Assembly: GCA_002695005.1 (NCBI GenBank)
Contig: NZNT01000013.1
Span: forward strand, 1-64,000
DNA from: Maritimibacter sp.
GTDB lineage: Bacteria > Pseudomonadota > Alphaproteobacteria > Rhodobacterales > Rhodobacteraceae
DNA: 64,000 bases
Reading direction: 5' to 3'
Within the stretch, counting starts at the first letter, position 1. Every line of letters starts with the position of its first letter. The notes under the pieces were generated by a model that saw only the letters and a list, made by a program, of their open reading frames with translations, was not told the DNA's origin and searched no databases. The position numbers and the translations under genes were made by a program. This document shows positions 17,807 to 27,592 of the stretch, piece by piece.

Positions 17807-17821
17807 GAACAAGAGGCGAAC
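17807..17821. promoter_or_regulatory. LexA SOS box upstream of recA
   Basis: GAAC-N7-GAAC, which on the other strand is GTTC-N7-GTTC, the direct-repeat LexA site of Rhodobacter and related alphaproteobacteria. It ends 50 bases before the recA start, a fitting place to block transcription until DNA damage removes LexA. A looser GTTC-N6-GTTC pair lies just upstream at 17,777-17,790. Confidence 0.8.
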
Positions 17822-17871
17822 AAGAGCAACAATTGCTGCCCGGCTCCGGGTGTGGAATAAGGATGGAAAAC

Positions 17872-18948
17872 ATGGCAACCGCAAACCTCCTGGACCTTGA
17901 TATGAAACGCGACAGCGAGAAGCAGAAGGCGCTCGATTCCGCCTTGGCACAGATCGAACGTCAATTCGGCAAAGGCTCCATCATGAAGCTCGGCGCCGAC
18001 AACCCGGTGGCCGAGATCGCATCGACGTCGACCGGGTCACTCGGCCTCGATATCGCTTTGGGAATCGGCGGGCTGCCGAAAGGCCGCATCGTGGAAATCT
18101 ATGGCCCGGAAAGCTCGGGCAAGACGACCCTGACCCTGCATTGTGTGGCCGAAGAGCAAAAAAAGGGGGGCGTCTGCGCCTTCGTCGACGCCGAACATGC
18201 GCTCGATCCGCAATATGCCAAGCGCCTTGGCGTGGACCTTGACGAGCTGCTGATCTCTCAGCCCGACACGGGTGAACAGGCGCTCGAAATCGTCGACACG
18301 CTGGTGCGGTCCGGGGCCGTGAACATGGTCGTGGTCGACTCGGTCGCCGCGCTGACCCCCAAATCCGAACTTGAAGGTGAAATGGGTGACTCGAGCGTTG
18401 GCGTTCAGGCCCGCCTGATGAGCCAGGCTATGCGCAAGCTCACCGGCTCCATAAGCCGGTCGAACTGCATGGTCATCTTCATCAACCAGATCCGGATGAA
18501 GATCGGCGTCATGTTCGGGTCGCCCGAAACGACTACGGGCGGTAACGCACTTAAGTTCTATTCCTCCGTCCGCCTCGATATTCGGCGCATCGGCGCGATC
18601 AAGGATCGTGACGAGGTGGTCGGCAACGCCACCCGCGTGAAGGTCGTCAAGAACAAGGTCGCCCCACCGTTCAAGCAGGTGGAATTCGACATCATGTACG
18701 GTGAAGGCATCTCCAAGACCGGCGAGTTGCTGGACCTCGGGGTCAAGGCCGGCGTGGTCGAGAAATCAGGTGCGTGGTTCAGCTATGGTGATGAGCGGAT
18801 CGGGCAAGGGCGCGAGAACGCCAAGAATTACCTCAAGGAGAACAGCAAGACCGCCTTCGAAATCGAGGACAAGATCCGAGCGGCCCACGGGCTCGATTTC
18901 GACATGGGGCCGGGTGATCACGACGACGCCGACGTCGTCGAAGAATAG
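17872..18948 (+). CDS. recA: Recombinase RecA (358 aa)
   Basis: RecA coats single-stranded DNA, drives strand exchange and triggers LexA self-cleavage. The sequence shows Walker A (GPESSGKT), the MAW-like region, Walker B (VVVDSVAAL), the L2 loop with [12 protein letters not shown], and an acidic C-terminal tail ([10 protein letters not shown]). The ATG at 17,872 is chosen because AAGGA lies eight bases upstream and the protein then begins MATANLL; an in-frame ATG at 17,863 is too close to that site. An SOS box lies in the promoter, and a T-tract terminator follows. The length is typical and nothing is unusual. Confidence 0.98.
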   Translation: MATANLLDLDMKRDSEKQKALDSALAQIERQFGKGSIMKLGADNPVAEIASTSTGSLGLDIALGIGGLPKGRIVEIYGPESSGKTTLTLHCVAEEQKKGGVCAFVDAEHALDPQYAKRLGVDLDELLISQPDTGEQALEIVDTLVRSGAVNMVVVDSVAALTPKSELEGEMGDSSVGVQARLMSQAMRKLTGSISRSNCMVIFINQIRMKIGVMFGSPETTTGGNALKFYSSVRLDIRRIGAIKDRDEVVGNATRVKVVKNKVAPPFKQVEFDIMYGEGISKTGELLDLGVKAGVVEKSGAWFSYGDERIGQGRENAKNYLKENSKTAFEIEDKIRAAHGLDFDMGPGDHDDADVVEE

Positions 18949-19017
18949 CTCGGTCAGAAAAGGCCAGCTCCGGCAAAGGCCCGCGTCGCACATTCGTAGC
19001 GGAAAGTATCCTAAAGA

Positions 19018-19042
19018 GGGCGGGCTTGGGCCCGTCCTTTTT
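19018..19042 (+). terminator. Rho-independent terminator after recA
   Basis: GGGCGGGC (19018-19025) pairs with GCCCGTCC (19030-19037, one G-T pair) around TTGG and is followed by five T. It separates recA from alaS. Confidence 0.85.
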
Positions 19043-19128
19043 CGTCGTGGTGGACAGTGCCGCGACACGCGGATAAACGGGACCGGATGGGCCCGCGCCC
19101 CTGAAAATACAGCCGATCACGGAATATC

Positions 19129-21777
19129 ATGGCCAGCCTGAACGACATCCGCTCAACCTTCCTAAGTTATTTCGAGAAGAACGGTCACGAAGTGGTGGAC
19201 AGCTCCCCGCTCGTGCCGCGAAACGACCCGACGCTCATGTTCACGAACTCGGGCATGGTCCAGTTCAAGAACCTGTTCACCGGGGTCGAACACCGTGACT
19301 ATCAGCGCGCCACGACGTCGCAGAAATGCGTACGCGCAGGTGGAAAGCACAACGACCTCGACAACGTGGGCTACACCGCGCGCCACCACACGTTTTTTGA
19401 GATGCTCGGCAACTTTTCCTTCGGGGACTATTTCAAACCGGAGGCGATCCCCTTCGCCTGGGAGCTGATCACCAAGGAATTCGGCATCCCGAAGGACAAG
19501 CTCTATACGACCGTCTATCACACCGATGACGAGGCGTTCGAGATCTGGAGGAAGGTGGGCGTTCCGGAGGAGCGGATTATCCGCATCGCCACATCGGACA
19601 ACTTTTGGCAGATGGGGCCGACCGGACCCTGTGGTCCTTGCACCGAGATTTTCTATGACCACGGCGACCACATCTGGGGTGGACCGCCGGGCAGCCCTGA
19701 GGAGGATGGCGACCGGTTTATCGAGATCTGGAACATCGTTTTCATGCAGAACGAGCAGTTCGAGGACGGCTCGATGCGTGAGCTCGACATGCAGTCGATC
19801 GACACGGGGATGGGGCTTGAGAGGATCGGCGCGCTGCTTCAGGGCAGTCACGACAACTACGATACGGATCTGTTCAAGGCACTGATCGAGGCATCCGCTC
19901 ACGCGACGGGTGTCGACCCCTACGGTGACCAGAATGTGCATCACCGGGTGATTGCGGATCACCTGCGCTCAACATCTTTCCTTATGGCCGACGGCGTCAT
20001 GCCGTCGAACGAGGGGCGCGGCTATGTCCTGCGGCGGATCATGCGCAGGGCAATGCGTCACGCGCATCTGTTGGGGGCGAAGGACCCGGTCATGCATCGG
20101 CTGGTCCCGGAACTCGTGCGCCAGATGGGGCAGGCCTATCCGGAACTCGGTCAGGCACAGGCGATGATCGAGGAAACGCTGCTGACCGAAGAGACCCGGT
20201 TCCAGGCGACGCTCGACCGGGGTCTCAAACTGCTCGACGATGAACTCGCGAAGCTGCCCGAAGGCGCGGCGCTCCCGGGTGAGGCGGCGTTCAAACTATA
20301 TGACACCTACGGATTCCCCCTGGACCTTACGCAGGACGCGCTGCGAGAGAAGTCCCGGTTGGTCGATACCGAAGGCTTCGACGCGGCGATGGCCGAACAG
20401 AAAGCCAAGGCGCGCGCGGCCTGGTCCGGGTCGGGCGAAGCGGCGGATGCGACCGTGTGGTTCGATATCGCCGAGGACAAGGGCACGACCGAATTCCTGG
20501 GGTATGACACAGAGCAGGCCGAGGGTCAGATAATGGCGCTGGTCGCCGAAGGGTCCCAGGTTGATGCCGCTGATCGCGGGGCAGTCCAGATCGTCGTGAA
20601 CCAGACGCCGTTTTATGCCGAGGCCGGGGGGCAGGTTGGCGACACCGGCATCATCCAGACTGAAACCGGCCGCGCCCGCGTGACCGATACGAAGAAAGTG
20701 GCCGGCGTCTTTATCCATTTCGCTGAGATGGAGGAAGGCACGCTTGAACGCGGGCAGGGGGCCGAGTTGATCGTCGATCATGTGCGCCGCTCTGCGATCC
20801 GCGCGAACCATTCGGCGACCCACCTGTTGCACGAAGCGCTGCGCGAGGCCCTGGGGGACCATGTGGCACAGCGTGGCTCGCTCAACGCGCCTGACCGGCT
20901 ACGCTTCGATTTCAGCCACAACAAGGGCCTGAGCCGCGAGGAAATCGCGACCGTCGAGCGCGACGTCAATAACTATGTCCGCCAGAACACGGCGGTCGAG
21001 ACCCGGATCATGGCCCCGGACGATGCGCGTACACTCGGCGCTCAGGCGCTCTTTGGCGAGAAATATGGTGACGAGGTGCGCGTCGTTTCGATGGGCCGCG
21101 CACCGACCGGCAAGGGTATCGACAAGGAAACCTACTCGATCGAGCTTTGCGGCGGCACCCATGTGAAGCGGACCGGCGACATCGGGGCGTTCGTCCTCAC
21201 GTCCGAGTCCGCCTCGGCTGCCGGTGTGCGCCGGATCGAAGCGCTGACAGGCGATGCGGCGATGGCCGAACTACGCCGGCGCGAGGCGCTGATGACCGAA
21301 GTCGAAGGGCTTCTCAAGGTGACGGAGCAGGACGTGCTCGCGCGCCTGAAGTCACTGCTGGACGAACGTCGCACGCTGGCGGGGCAGGTCGATCAGCTTC
21401 GCCGCGAGCTTGCCATGTCGGGTGGTGGTGCAGCGTCACCTGAAGCCGAGGATGTGGGCGGCGTGGCCTTCTTCGCGCAGGCGCTTTCGGGCGTGTCCGG
21501 GCGGGACCTGCCGCCACTCATCGACGAACATAAGGCGCGGCTCGGCTCCGGCGCCGTTCTGTTGATCGCGGACGTTGACGGAAAGGCGGCCGTGGCTGCG
21601 GGCGTGACCGACGACCTTACGGAAACCGTTTCGGCGGTTGACCTCGTGCGTGCCGCTGTGGCCGAACTGGGCGGCAAGGGCGGCGGTGGCCGCCCGGACA
21701 TGGCCCAGGGCGGAGGCAAGGATGCGGCCAACGCAGATGCCGCCATCGCCGCGGCCAAAGCCGTCATAGGAGGATAG
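19129..21777 (+). CDS. alaS: Alanine-tRNA ligase (882 aa)
   Basis: The enzyme charges tRNA-Ala and removes wrongly attached Ser or Gly. The class II catalytic core fills the first 240 residues ([20 protein letters not shown] is the motif 1/2 region). The editing domain has [11 protein letters not shown] and C-G-G-T-H zinc-site residues near residue 670. The C-terminal oligomerisation/DHHA1-like part ends in a Gly-rich stretch. The length matches the family. It starts 180 bases after recA behind a terminator and is followed after one base by a DUF1330 gene, so the two share an mRNA. Confidence 0.98.
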   Translation: MASLNDIRSTFLSYFEKNGHEVVDSSPLVPRNDPTLMFTNSGMVQFKNLFTGVEHRDYQRATTSQKCVRAGGKHNDLDNVGYTARHHTFFEMLGNFSFGDYFKPEAIPFAWELITKEFGIPKDKLYTTVYHTDDEAFEIWRKVGVPEERIIRIATSDNFWQMGPTGPCGPCTEIFYDHGDHIWGGPPGSPEEDGDRFIEIWNIVFMQNEQFEDGSMRELDMQSIDTGMGLERIGALLQGSHDNYDTDLFKALIEASAHATGVDPYGDQNVHHRVIADHLRSTSFLMADGVMPSNEGRGYVLRRIMRRAMRHAHLLGAKDPVMHRLVPELVRQMGQAYPELGQAQAMIEETLLTEETRFQATLDRGLKLLDDELAKLPEGAALPGEAAFKLYDTYGFPLDLTQDALREKSRLVDTEGFDAAMAEQKAKARAAWSGSGEAADATVWFDIAEDKGTTEFLGYDTEQAEGQIMALVAEGSQVDAADRGAVQIVVNQTPFYAEAGGQVGDTGIIQTETGRARVTDTKKVAGVFIHFAEMEEGTLERGQGAELIVDHVRRSAIRANHSATHLLHEALREALGDHVAQRGSLNAPDRLRFDFSHNKGLSREEIATVERDVNNYVRQNTAVETRIMAPDDARTLGAQALFGEKYGDEVRVVSMGRAPTGKGIDKETYSIELCGGTHVKRTGDIGAFVLTSESASAAGVRRIEALTGDAAMAELRRREALMTEVEGLLKVTEQDVLARLKSLLDERRTLAGQVDQLRRELAMSGGGAASPEAEDVGGVAFFAQALSGVSGRDLPPLIDEHKARLGSGAVLLIADVDGKAAVAAGVTDDLTETVSAVDLVRAAVAELGGKGGGGRPDMAQGGGKDAANADAAIAAAKAVIGG

Positions 21778-21778
21778 G

Positions 21779-22066
21779 ATGCCCGCACTCTGGATCGCCC
21801 ATGTCACCGTTACCGACGACGAGGCATACGGTAAATATGCCGAGCTTGCCGGTCCGGCGATCGCCAAGCACGGCGGCGCTTTCATCGCGCGCGGAGGCCG
21901 CTATGTGCAGCTTGAGGGTAAGGAACGCCCTCGGAACGTGGTTGCCAGGTTCCCCAGCGTGGAGGCCGCGGAGGCCTGTTATCACTCTGACGACTATCAG
22001 GCGGCGTTGAACCACGCGCGTGGCGCGTCGGAACGGGAATTGCTGATCGTCGAGACGACCGAATAG
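21779..22066 (+). CDS. DUF1330 family small protein (95 aa)
   Basis: This is a small ferredoxin-like alpha/beta barrel protein of the DUF1330 type. Visible family features are the start PALWIAHVTVTDDEAYGKYAE, the central GGRYVQLEGKERPRNVVARFPS strand pair (a basic turn followed by RFPS) and the late SERELLIVE strand. Its biochemical role is not known. The ATG is one base after the alaS stop, which implies translational coupling. A small GC-rich hairpin (22,067-22,083) follows directly. Confidence 0.85.
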   Translation: MPALWIAHVTVTDDEAYGKYAELAGPAIAKHGGAFIARGGRYVQLEGKERPRNVVARFPSVEAAEACYHSDDYQAALNHARGASERELLIVETTE

Positions 22067-22398
22067 GGCGGCGGGAAACCGCCTCACGCTGCTATGGGGG
22101 GCTTTTTGAGCCGGATTTGGCCGATGCAGTGATTCGGCAAAAATGTGGCATTGTTTCCGTTGTGGAAACCCCCCCAAAAAATCGCATCTGGTTGTTTCTA
22201 AACACGAAACATAGCACCATTCGAACCCGCAGGCCGATTGTGCCGGATTCGGCGCCGATCCTTCAAAAACAAGTGGATTTTCCATAAACCTGCGGATTTT
22301 CGGGGGTTTATGCCTGCTAGGTGGCGAATTCCTGTCGCCTCAATAAGTCAAACTTAGTTAAGGTCTGTTTACCAACTATCCATTTGGGAGATCGATCT
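22067..22398. other. Intergenic region with two small dyads and a CtrA-like site
   Basis: There is no gene here. It begins with a hairpin (GGCGG/CCGCC, 22,067-22,083) that may end the alaS transcript. Further on, ATAAACC (22,284-22,290) and GGTTTAT (22,305-22,311) form a perfect 7-bp inverted repeat, and a CtrA-like site lies at 22,358. The stretch is AT-richer than its surroundings, as expected of a promoter region. Confidence 0.5.
22358..22372. promoter_or_regulatory. CtrA-like site upstream of small secreted protein gene
   Basis: On the minus strand it reads GTAA-N7-TTAA; on the plus strand TTAA-N7-TTAC. That is one mismatch from the CtrA consensus. It lies 26 bases before the start codon at 22,399. 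The same one-base variant occurs upstream of the chemotaxis operon. Confidence 0.4.
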
Positions 22399-22674
22399 AT
22401 GAAAAAACTGATTGCTGGCGCCATCCTCGCTGCTTCGGCCTTCGCTGCCCCGGCTTTTGCCTGGGAAGGTCAAGTGGTGGCCTGCTACGACAAAGTGTGG
22501 GTTCCGGCCTCGTACAGCTACAACAAGAAGCTGATCATGGCCGCGCATACGGAGTGGGAGCACAAGAAAGGCCAGATGGTCAAAGTGCACTATCCGGCCG
22601 TCTACAAAGAGATCAAGACCATGACGGCGCCTGGTCACTATGTGGCCAAGAAAACCGCCTGCAAGAAGTGGTAA
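22399..22674 (+). CDS. Small secreted protein, first of a paralogous pair (91 aa)
   Basis: The signal peptide is clear (MKKLIAGAILAASAFAAPAFA, cleavage after AFA). The mature part is about 70 residues, strongly basic and aromatic, with one Cys near the start (VACYDKVWVPASY) and one near the end (TACKKW), which could form a disulfide in the periplasm. The core YPAVYKE motif recurs in the next gene, as does the AC[YF]..V.VPA.YS start. I do not know a function. The ATG at 22,399 is chosen because the signal peptide begins there and GGGAG lies upstream. It has its own promoter region with a CtrA-like site. Confidence 0.65.
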   Translation: MKKLIAGAILAASAFAAPAFAWEGQVVACYDKVWVPASYSYNKKLIMAAHTEWEHKKGQMVKVHYPAVYKEIKTMTAPGHYVAKKTACKKW

Positions 22675-22844
22675 TTACCACTGCTACTGCCATGGCAAGT
22701 CATGGGGCGTGGGGGGAGATCCCCGCGCCCATTTTCGTTTTCGGGACGCGCTTCGGGTTCCATTGGTGAAAATCCATTGCTCAGGCATAATTGTGCCGCA
22801 TTTATCGACAATCCTCCCGGTCAGAACCAATTGAGGATCAAGCA

Positions 22845-23138
22845 ATGCGCAGGGCGTTTCTGACCATCTGCCTCATCGTGCTGGCCGGAACGGCCGCAGC
22901 TGAGGAGCGCTATATCAACATCGGTAATGACAGGGTCCGGCTTCTTGCCTGTTTCAACGAGGTAATCGTGCCGGCGAAGTATTCGACCCGTAAGATCCTG
23001 ATGGAGCCGGCGCGGCAGGCCTATGTCAAACGCACGACGGGCCGCGTGGAACTGGTCGAATACCCGGCCGTCTACCGCGAGGAAAAGAGACTCGTCGAAG
23101 CCTCCTACAAACTGATGAAACCTGTTCCCTGCAATTGA
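22845..23138 (+). CDS. Small secreted protein, second of the pair (97 aa)
   Basis: The signal peptide (RRAFLTICLIVLAGTAAA) is followed by a mature domain that aligns with the previous gene over its length. Shared landmarks are LACFNEVIVPAKYS near the start, VEYPAVYREE in the middle and a Cys at the very end (VPCN). The two Cys thus occupy the same places in both proteins. GAGGA lies seven bases before the ATG at 22,845. A tandem duplication is the simplest explanation of the pair. The fold and role are unknown; the periplasm is the likely site. Confidence 0.65.
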   Translation: MRRAFLTICLIVLAGTAAAEERYINIGNDRVRLLACFNEVIVPAKYSTRKILMEPARQAYVKRTTGRVELVEYPAVYREEKRLVEASYKLMKPVPCN

Positions 23139-23158
23139 GAACCGGTCAGTCGTGACTA

Positions 23159-23183
23159 GGCCGGGCGGGGAACCGCACCGGCC
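23159..23183. terminator. Hairpin between convergent genes
   Basis: GGCCGG-GCGG pairs with CCGC-a-CCGGCC around GGAA with one bulged base. It lies between the rightward small secreted gene and the leftward typA, so it may serve both. No long T tract. Confidence 0.5.
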
Positions 23184-23233
23184 ATTTGTCGTGTTCGACG
23201 TCTAGTTCACGCAGGCGAGCCGCCGGGGTCAGA

Positions 23234-25051
23234 TCAAGCGCTCTTGGCGGCCCGTTTGCGCTCATGCGGGTCGAGGTGGCGTTTGCGCAGCCGGATGGCG
23301 TTGGGCGTGACTTCGACAAGTTCGTCGTCATTGATGTAGGCGATCGCCTGCTCCAAGGACAGCCGGCTGACCGGAGTGAGGCGTACGGCGTCGTCGGTAC
23401 CCGAAGCGCGCACGTTGGTGAGCTTTTTGCCCTTGAGCGGGTTCACCTCCAGATCGTTCTCGCGCGCATGCTCGCCGATGACCATGCCTTCGTAGACCTT
23501 CTCCTGCGGTTCGACGAACATCTTGCCGCGCTCTTCGAGGTTCCACAGGGCATAGGCCACGGCCTCACCGTTTTCCATCGAGATGAGGACGCCCGCGCGA
23601 CGGCCCGGGATCGCGCCCTTGTGCGGTGTCCAGCCATGGAACACGCGGTTCAGCACACCAGTGCCGCGCGTGTCGGTCAGGAATTCTCCGTGGTAGCCGA
23701 TAAGACCGCGTGACGGCACATGGGCTACGATGCGGGTCTTGCCGGCACCTGCCGGTTTCATCTCGGCAAGGTCGCCCTTGCGCGTGCCGGTGATCTTTTC
23801 GATCACGGCGCCGGAGTATTCGTCGTCCACGTCGATGGTCACTTCCTCGACGGGTTCCATGCGCACGCCGTCCTCTTCGCGCATGATGACCTGCGGGCGC
23901 GAAATGGACAGTTCGAACCCCTCGCGGCGCATGTTCTCGATCAAGACGCCCATCTGAAGTTCGCCGCGGCCCGACACTTCGAAGGCCTCACCGCCGGGCG
24001 TGTCAGCGATCTTGATCGCCACGTTGGACTCGGCCTCTTTCATGAGGCGGTCACGGATGACGCGCGACTGCACCTTCTTGCCGTCCCGGCCTGCGAGGGG
24101 GCTGTCGTTGATACCAAATGTGACGGTGATGGTCGGCGGGTCGATGGGCTGGGATTCCAGCGGTTCATCCACGGCAAGCGCACAGATCGTATCCGACACC
24201 GTGGCCTTGCCCATACCGGCGAGCGAGACGATGTCGCCCGCGACGGCTTCTTCAATCTCGGTCTGGCCGAGCCCGCGGAAGGCGAGGATCTTGGACACCC
24301 GGAATTGCTCGATCTTCTGGCCGATGCGGCTGATCGCCTGAACGGTCGCGCCGGCTTTGAGTTTGCCGGCCTCAACGCGGCCCGTCAGGATCCGGCCGAG
24401 AAACGGGTCGGCGCCCAGCGTTGTCGCCAGCATTTTGAAGTCTTCGTCTTGGTGGGCAAGCTGCTTGGGCTTGGGCACATGGTTCACGATCAGGGCGAAC
24501 AGCGCCTGAAGATCCTTGCGCGGCCCGTCGAGCTCGGCATCGGCCCAACCTGCGCGGCCCGAGGCATACATGTGCGGAAAGTCGAGCTGGTCGTCATCGG
24601 CACCGAGGTTCGCGAACAGGTCGAACACCTCGTCAAGCGCGCGGTCGGGTTCCGCGTCCGGCTTGTCGACCTTGTTCAGCACGACGATCGGGCGCAGGCC
24701 CAGTGCGAGCGCCTTGGAGGTCACGAACTTGGTCTGCGGCATCGGGCCTTCGGCGGCATCGACCAGCAGAACCACGCCATCGACCATCGACAGGATGCGC
24801 TCGACCTCGCCACCGAAATCGGCGTGGCCCGGCGTGTCGACGATATTGATCCGCGTGCCCTTCCACTCGACCGAGGTGGCTTTCGCGAGGATGGTGATCC
24901 CGCGCTCACGCTCCAGGTCGTTGGAGTCCATCATCCGTTCGGACGTGGCCTGGTTCTCGCGAAACGCGCCCGACTGCTTCAGTAGCTCGTCGACCAGCGT
25001 CGTCTTGCCGTGGTCGACGTGGGCGATGATTGCGATATTGCGAATTTCCAT
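23234..25051 (-). CDS. typA: Ribosome-associated GTPase TypA/BipA (605 aa)
   Basis: TypA is an elongation-factor-like GTPase that binds the 70S ribosome and helps 50S assembly and stress adaptation. The G1 (AHVDHGKTT), G3 (DTPGHADF) and G4 (NKVDKPDA) motifs are intact in the first 140 residues. A beta-barrel domain II, EF-G-like domains III and V, and the TypA-specific C-terminal region follow. Length and order are normal. It is monocistronic here, with a convergent hairpin downstream and the hydrolase gene following on the opposite side. Confidence 0.97.
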   Translation of the reverse strand: MEIRNIAIIAHVDHGKTTLVDELLKQSGAFRENQATSERMMDSNDLERERGITILAKATSVEWKGTRINIVDTPGHADFGGEVERILSMVDGVVLLVDAAEGPMPQTKFVTSKALALGLRPIVVLNKVDKPDAEPDRALDEVFDLFANLGADDDQLDFPHMYASGRAGWADAELDGPRKDLQALFALIVNHVPKPKQLAHQDEDFKMLATTLGADPFLGRILTGRVEAGKLKAGATVQAISRIGQKIEQFRVSKILAFRGLGQTEIEEAVAGDIVSLAGMGKATVSDTICALAVDEPLESQPIDPPTITVTFGINDSPLAGRDGKKVQSRVIRDRLMKEAESNVAIKIADTPGGEAFEVSGRGELQMGVLIENMRREGFELSISRPQVIMREEDGVRMEPVEEVTIDVDDEYSGAVIEKITGTRKGDLAEMKPAGAGKTRIVAHVPSRGLIGYHGEFLTDTRGTGVLNRVFHGWTPHKGAIPGRRAGVLISMENGEAVAYALWNLEERGKMFVEPQEKVYEGMVIGEHARENDLEVNPLKGKKLTNVRASGTDDAVRLTPVSRLSLEQAIAYINDDELVEVTPNAIRLRKRHLDPHERKRAAKSA

Positions 25052-25120
25052 TCCGGGCGTCCTTCGTCCTGCTCGCGGCTCGCTTACAGGTGGGACGGCG
25101 GAATGGCTAGGGGGAAACGG

Positions 25121-26083
25121 TCAAAGGGTGGAGAGCCAGTCGATCAAGTGGCGATTGACCGCCTCGGGGGCCTCCTGCTGGGTCCAATGACCGACACCGG
25201 GCAATTTATGAACGCCGCGCAGATCGCCCAGCGTCCGGTTGAGAAGCTCGGCGGGATCGCCTCGGAACATGGTCAGGACCGGGTCGCGGTCGCCATAGAT
25301 GAACAGGCTCGGCTGGCGGATGACCGGATCGGACGGGTGCGCCTTGAGGAACGCGTGGTCCTGACGGGATGTGCGGTAGCGGTTGAGAGGGCCGCGAAAC
25401 CCGGAGGTGCGAAAGCCCTCGGCATAGGCGTCGAGATCGCTCTGCGTGAGCCACGCAAGCGGCAGGTCGGGGCGCGGCAGGCCCGTGAGCACCGGCTCGC
25501 CGTGCGCCTTGTCCGTGGGCCAGCCGTTCGGCGGGCAATCCCCGGACCACGCGTAGTAGAACTTGGCGAGGCTGTCTTCGACATCGGCCTCGAGTTCCGC
25601 TTCGGCGACCCCCACGTCTTGAAAATAGACCTGGTAGAAAAACCGACCTTTGTCGGTGAAGAGCTTGTGGTAAAGGTCGATCGTCGGCACATCGCCGGGC
25701 GGCGCGTAAGGCACCGATAGTCCCGCGACCGCGCGAAAACGGTCTGGAAACAACCGTGCCGTGTTCCACGCAAGCGGCGCGCCCCAGTCATGACCGATGA
25801 TAATCGCGGGCTCGTCCGAGAGCGTTTCGGCCAGTCCCGCGAAATCGCGCGTCATGACCTCCATCGTGTAGGCCTCGACCTCGCGCGGCGCGTCGGAGTT
25901 GCCATAGCCGCGCACATCGGGGATGCAGACGCGGTAGCCCGCCTCGACCAGGGGTTTCATCTGGTGACGCCAGCTGTGCGCAGTTTCAGGAAAGCCATGA
26001 ACAAGGATGACGAGCGGTCCTTCGCCCTCTGTCCAGGTGCGGAGTTTGATCCCGTTCGTCTCGATATAGGTTGTGTCGGTCAT
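25121..26083 (-). CDS. Alpha/beta hydrolase, epoxide-hydrolase-like (320 aa)
   Basis: This is a cytosolic hydrolase of the soluble epoxide hydrolase branch. It has the oxyanion motif HGFPETAHSW (about residues 30-39), the nucleophile elbow GHDWGA with Asp as nucleophile (about 106), a helical lid with several Tyr, and the catalytic His in VGHWTQQEAPE near the end. Asp rather than Ser at the elbow points to epoxide hydrolases or haloalkane/fluoroacetate dehalogenases; the HGFP and lid layout favour the former. The substrate cannot be told. It stands alone between typA and the YitT gene. Confidence 0.8.
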   Translation of the reverse strand: MTDTTYIETNGIKLRTWTEGEGPLVILVHGFPETAHSWRHQMKPLVEAGYRVCIPDVRGYGNSDAPREVEAYTMEVMTRDFAGLAETLSDEPAIIIGHDWGAPLAWNTARLFPDRFRAVAGLSVPYAPPGDVPTIDLYHKLFTDKGRFFYQVYFQDVGVAEAELEADVEDSLAKFYYAWSGDCPPNGWPTDKAHGEPVLTGLPRPDLPLAWLTQSDLDAYAEGFRTSGFRGPLNRYRTSRQDHAFLKAHPSDPVIRQPSLFIYGDRDPVLTMFRGDPAELLNRTLGDLRGVHKLPGVGHWTQQEAPEAVNRHLIDWLSTL

Positions 26084-26142
26084 GGCGTCCTCCCGCCGCC
26101 ATTGGGCGCGGGTACGGGGAGGCTGTCAAAACCTCCGCTACG

Positions 26143-26760
26143 TCAGGAGCGCGCGATGTAGCGGTCGCGACGGTGGTTGAGGGCGATGATCACGTTCAGG
26201 AAGGCTGCACCGAGGAGTGACCAGAGGACGACCGTCGGCTCGAAAAGGAAGAAGGCAACGACAAAGATACCGGCATCGAAGATAAGCTGCGTAAGGCCGG
26301 CGCGGAAATCGAACCGGTCCTGAAGGTAGAGCGCCAGCATTCCAACCCCGCCCAGAGATGCGCCGTGGCGGAAGAAGGACAGAAGCCCGAGGCCCGCACA
26401 GACCGATCCGATGATCGCGCCGTAGACCGGGTGGGGCAGGTCGAGCGTGATCCTGTCCGCGAAGAGTTCGGTGCAGCTCGACATCATCATCACGGCAATG
26501 AAGCTCTTGATCGTGAACATCCAGCCCATGCGCAGCGCCGCGAATACATAGAATGGCAGGTTCAACAGGAAGAAGACCACGCCAAAGGACCAGCCGCCGA
26601 TATAAGAGAGGATCAGCGCCGCCCCGGCGATCTGGCCCGTGAAGAGCCCGGCTGTCTGAAGAAACTGGATGCCGAGGGCGACGAGTACGGCGGCGATCAC
26701 GAAGGCCACCGCGTCTTCGGCGAGGCTGTGGCGGTCGGGCGGTGCGGACAGAAGGAGCAT
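26143..26760 (-). CDS. YitT family membrane protein (205 aa)
   Basis: A small integral membrane protein with five to six predicted hydrophobic segments and the family's GLFTGQIAGAALILSY and RHGASLGGVGMLALY turns, typical of the DUF161/YitT family. It lacks the C-terminal DUF2179 domain that many family members carry, and the length fits the short form. The transported substrate, if any, is not known. It follows the SMR gene on the same strand with no gap, so YitT, SMR and CutA form one operon. Confidence 0.85.
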   Translation of the reverse strand: MLLLSAPPDRHSLAEDAVAFVIAAVLVALGIQFLQTAGLFTGQIAGAALILSYIGGWSFGVVFFLLNLPFYVFAALRMGWMFTIKSFIAVMMMSSCTELFADRITLDLPHPVYGAIIGSVCAGLGLLSFFRHGASLGGVGMLALYLQDRFDFRAGLTQLIFDAGIFVVAFFLFEPTVVLWSLLGAAFLNVIIALNHRRDRYIARS

Positions 26761-27090
26761 CTAGTGCGGCGCCGTGTTGGAAAACAGGTGAATGACGAGG
26801 ATGCCACCGAGGATCATCCCCATGCCGGCGATGGCGGCGAAGTCGAGCTTTTGCGAAAACACGACGAAGCCGATGATCGCTATGAAGATAATCCCCAGCC
26901 CGGACCAGATTGCATAGGCGATCCCAACTGGCAGGAATTTCAGCGCCCAACCGAGGAGCGCAAAGGAGATGCCATACGCGATCACGACGATGATCGTGGG
27001 ACCGAGCCGGGTGAATTGCTGGCTGGCTTGTAGCGCAGTGGTACCGATAGTTTCGGCCATCACTGCGAAGAATAAGATGAGGTAGGGCAT
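26761..27090 (-). CDS. Small multidrug resistance (SMR) family transporter (109 aa)
   Basis: A four-helix proton-coupled exporter of cationic compounds or guanidinium. The essential membrane Glu is present near the N-terminus (AVMAETIGTTAL, Glu13), followed by the family's GWALKFLPVGIAYAIWSG region. Whether it belongs to the EmrE/QacE or the SugE/Gdx branch cannot be settled here. Its ATG overlaps the cutA stop codon by one base (TGATG), and yitT follows directly, so all three are coupled. Confidence 0.9.
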   Translation of the reverse strand: MPYLILFFAVMAETIGTTALQASQQFTRLGPTIIVVIAYGISFALLGWALKFLPVGIAYAIWSGLGIIFIAIIGFVVFSQKLDFAAIAGMGMILGGILVIHLFSNTAPH

Positions 27091-27410
27091 CAGGTGTCCA
27101 CCATTTCGCCGATCCAGGAAAGGTAGTCAGGTGCGCCCCAGGCGATGGGGAGCGCAGTGATCTGTGGAACGTCGTAAGGATGGCTTTCGCGTATCTTTCC
27201 GGCGAGCTTCGGCAACGCCGCGAACAGCGTCTTGGCGGTGAGGAGCCATTCGGTTTCGTCCTCGACCTTGCCCTCCCAGGTGTAGACCGAGGTGATCCGG
27301 CTGACCTGCCCACAGGCCGCCAGTCGGGCCTCGACCAGCATCGCGGCCGCGGCGTGCGCGCTTGCTTCGTCGGGGTAGGTTATTTGGGCTTCAACGGCGT
27401 CAGTGTTCAT
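27090..27410 (-). CDS. cutA: Divalent-cation tolerance protein CutA (106 aa)
   Basis: A small trimeric ferredoxin-like protein linked to copper tolerance. Family landmarks are the ACGQVSRITSVYTWEGKVEDETEW segment (Cys plus Y-x-W) and the SHPYDVPQITALPI motif near the C-terminus. The length is normal. It is the first gene of a leftward cutA-SMR-yitT run and overlaps the next start codon by one base. Confidence 0.93.
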   Translation of the reverse strand: MNTDAVEAQITYPDEASAHAAAAMLVEARLAACGQVSRITSVYTWEGKVEDETEWLLTAKTLFAALPKLAGKIRESHPYDVPQITALPIAWGAPDYLSWIGEMVDT

Positions 27411-27592
27411 CGGATTCCCTTCCGCTCTCAGGCTAGGCGCGCGGTCGGGGGATGGAAAGGGCGCTCAGGCAGGACTTAGAGCTCTGCTGCGCTTCAGGTG
27501 TCACAGGTGTTAAGCGCGCGGGGGCGCGTCGCTGTATCCCTGCTTCAGGACAAGGTAGGTGAAGGACGAGGACTCCGTCTCGGCGAAACGAC

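Noticed and set aside
23720-24985. Long plus-strand open frame (421 codons) opposite typA
   Set aside because: It mirrors the high-GC codons of typA, has a biased low-complexity composition and no recognisable domain.
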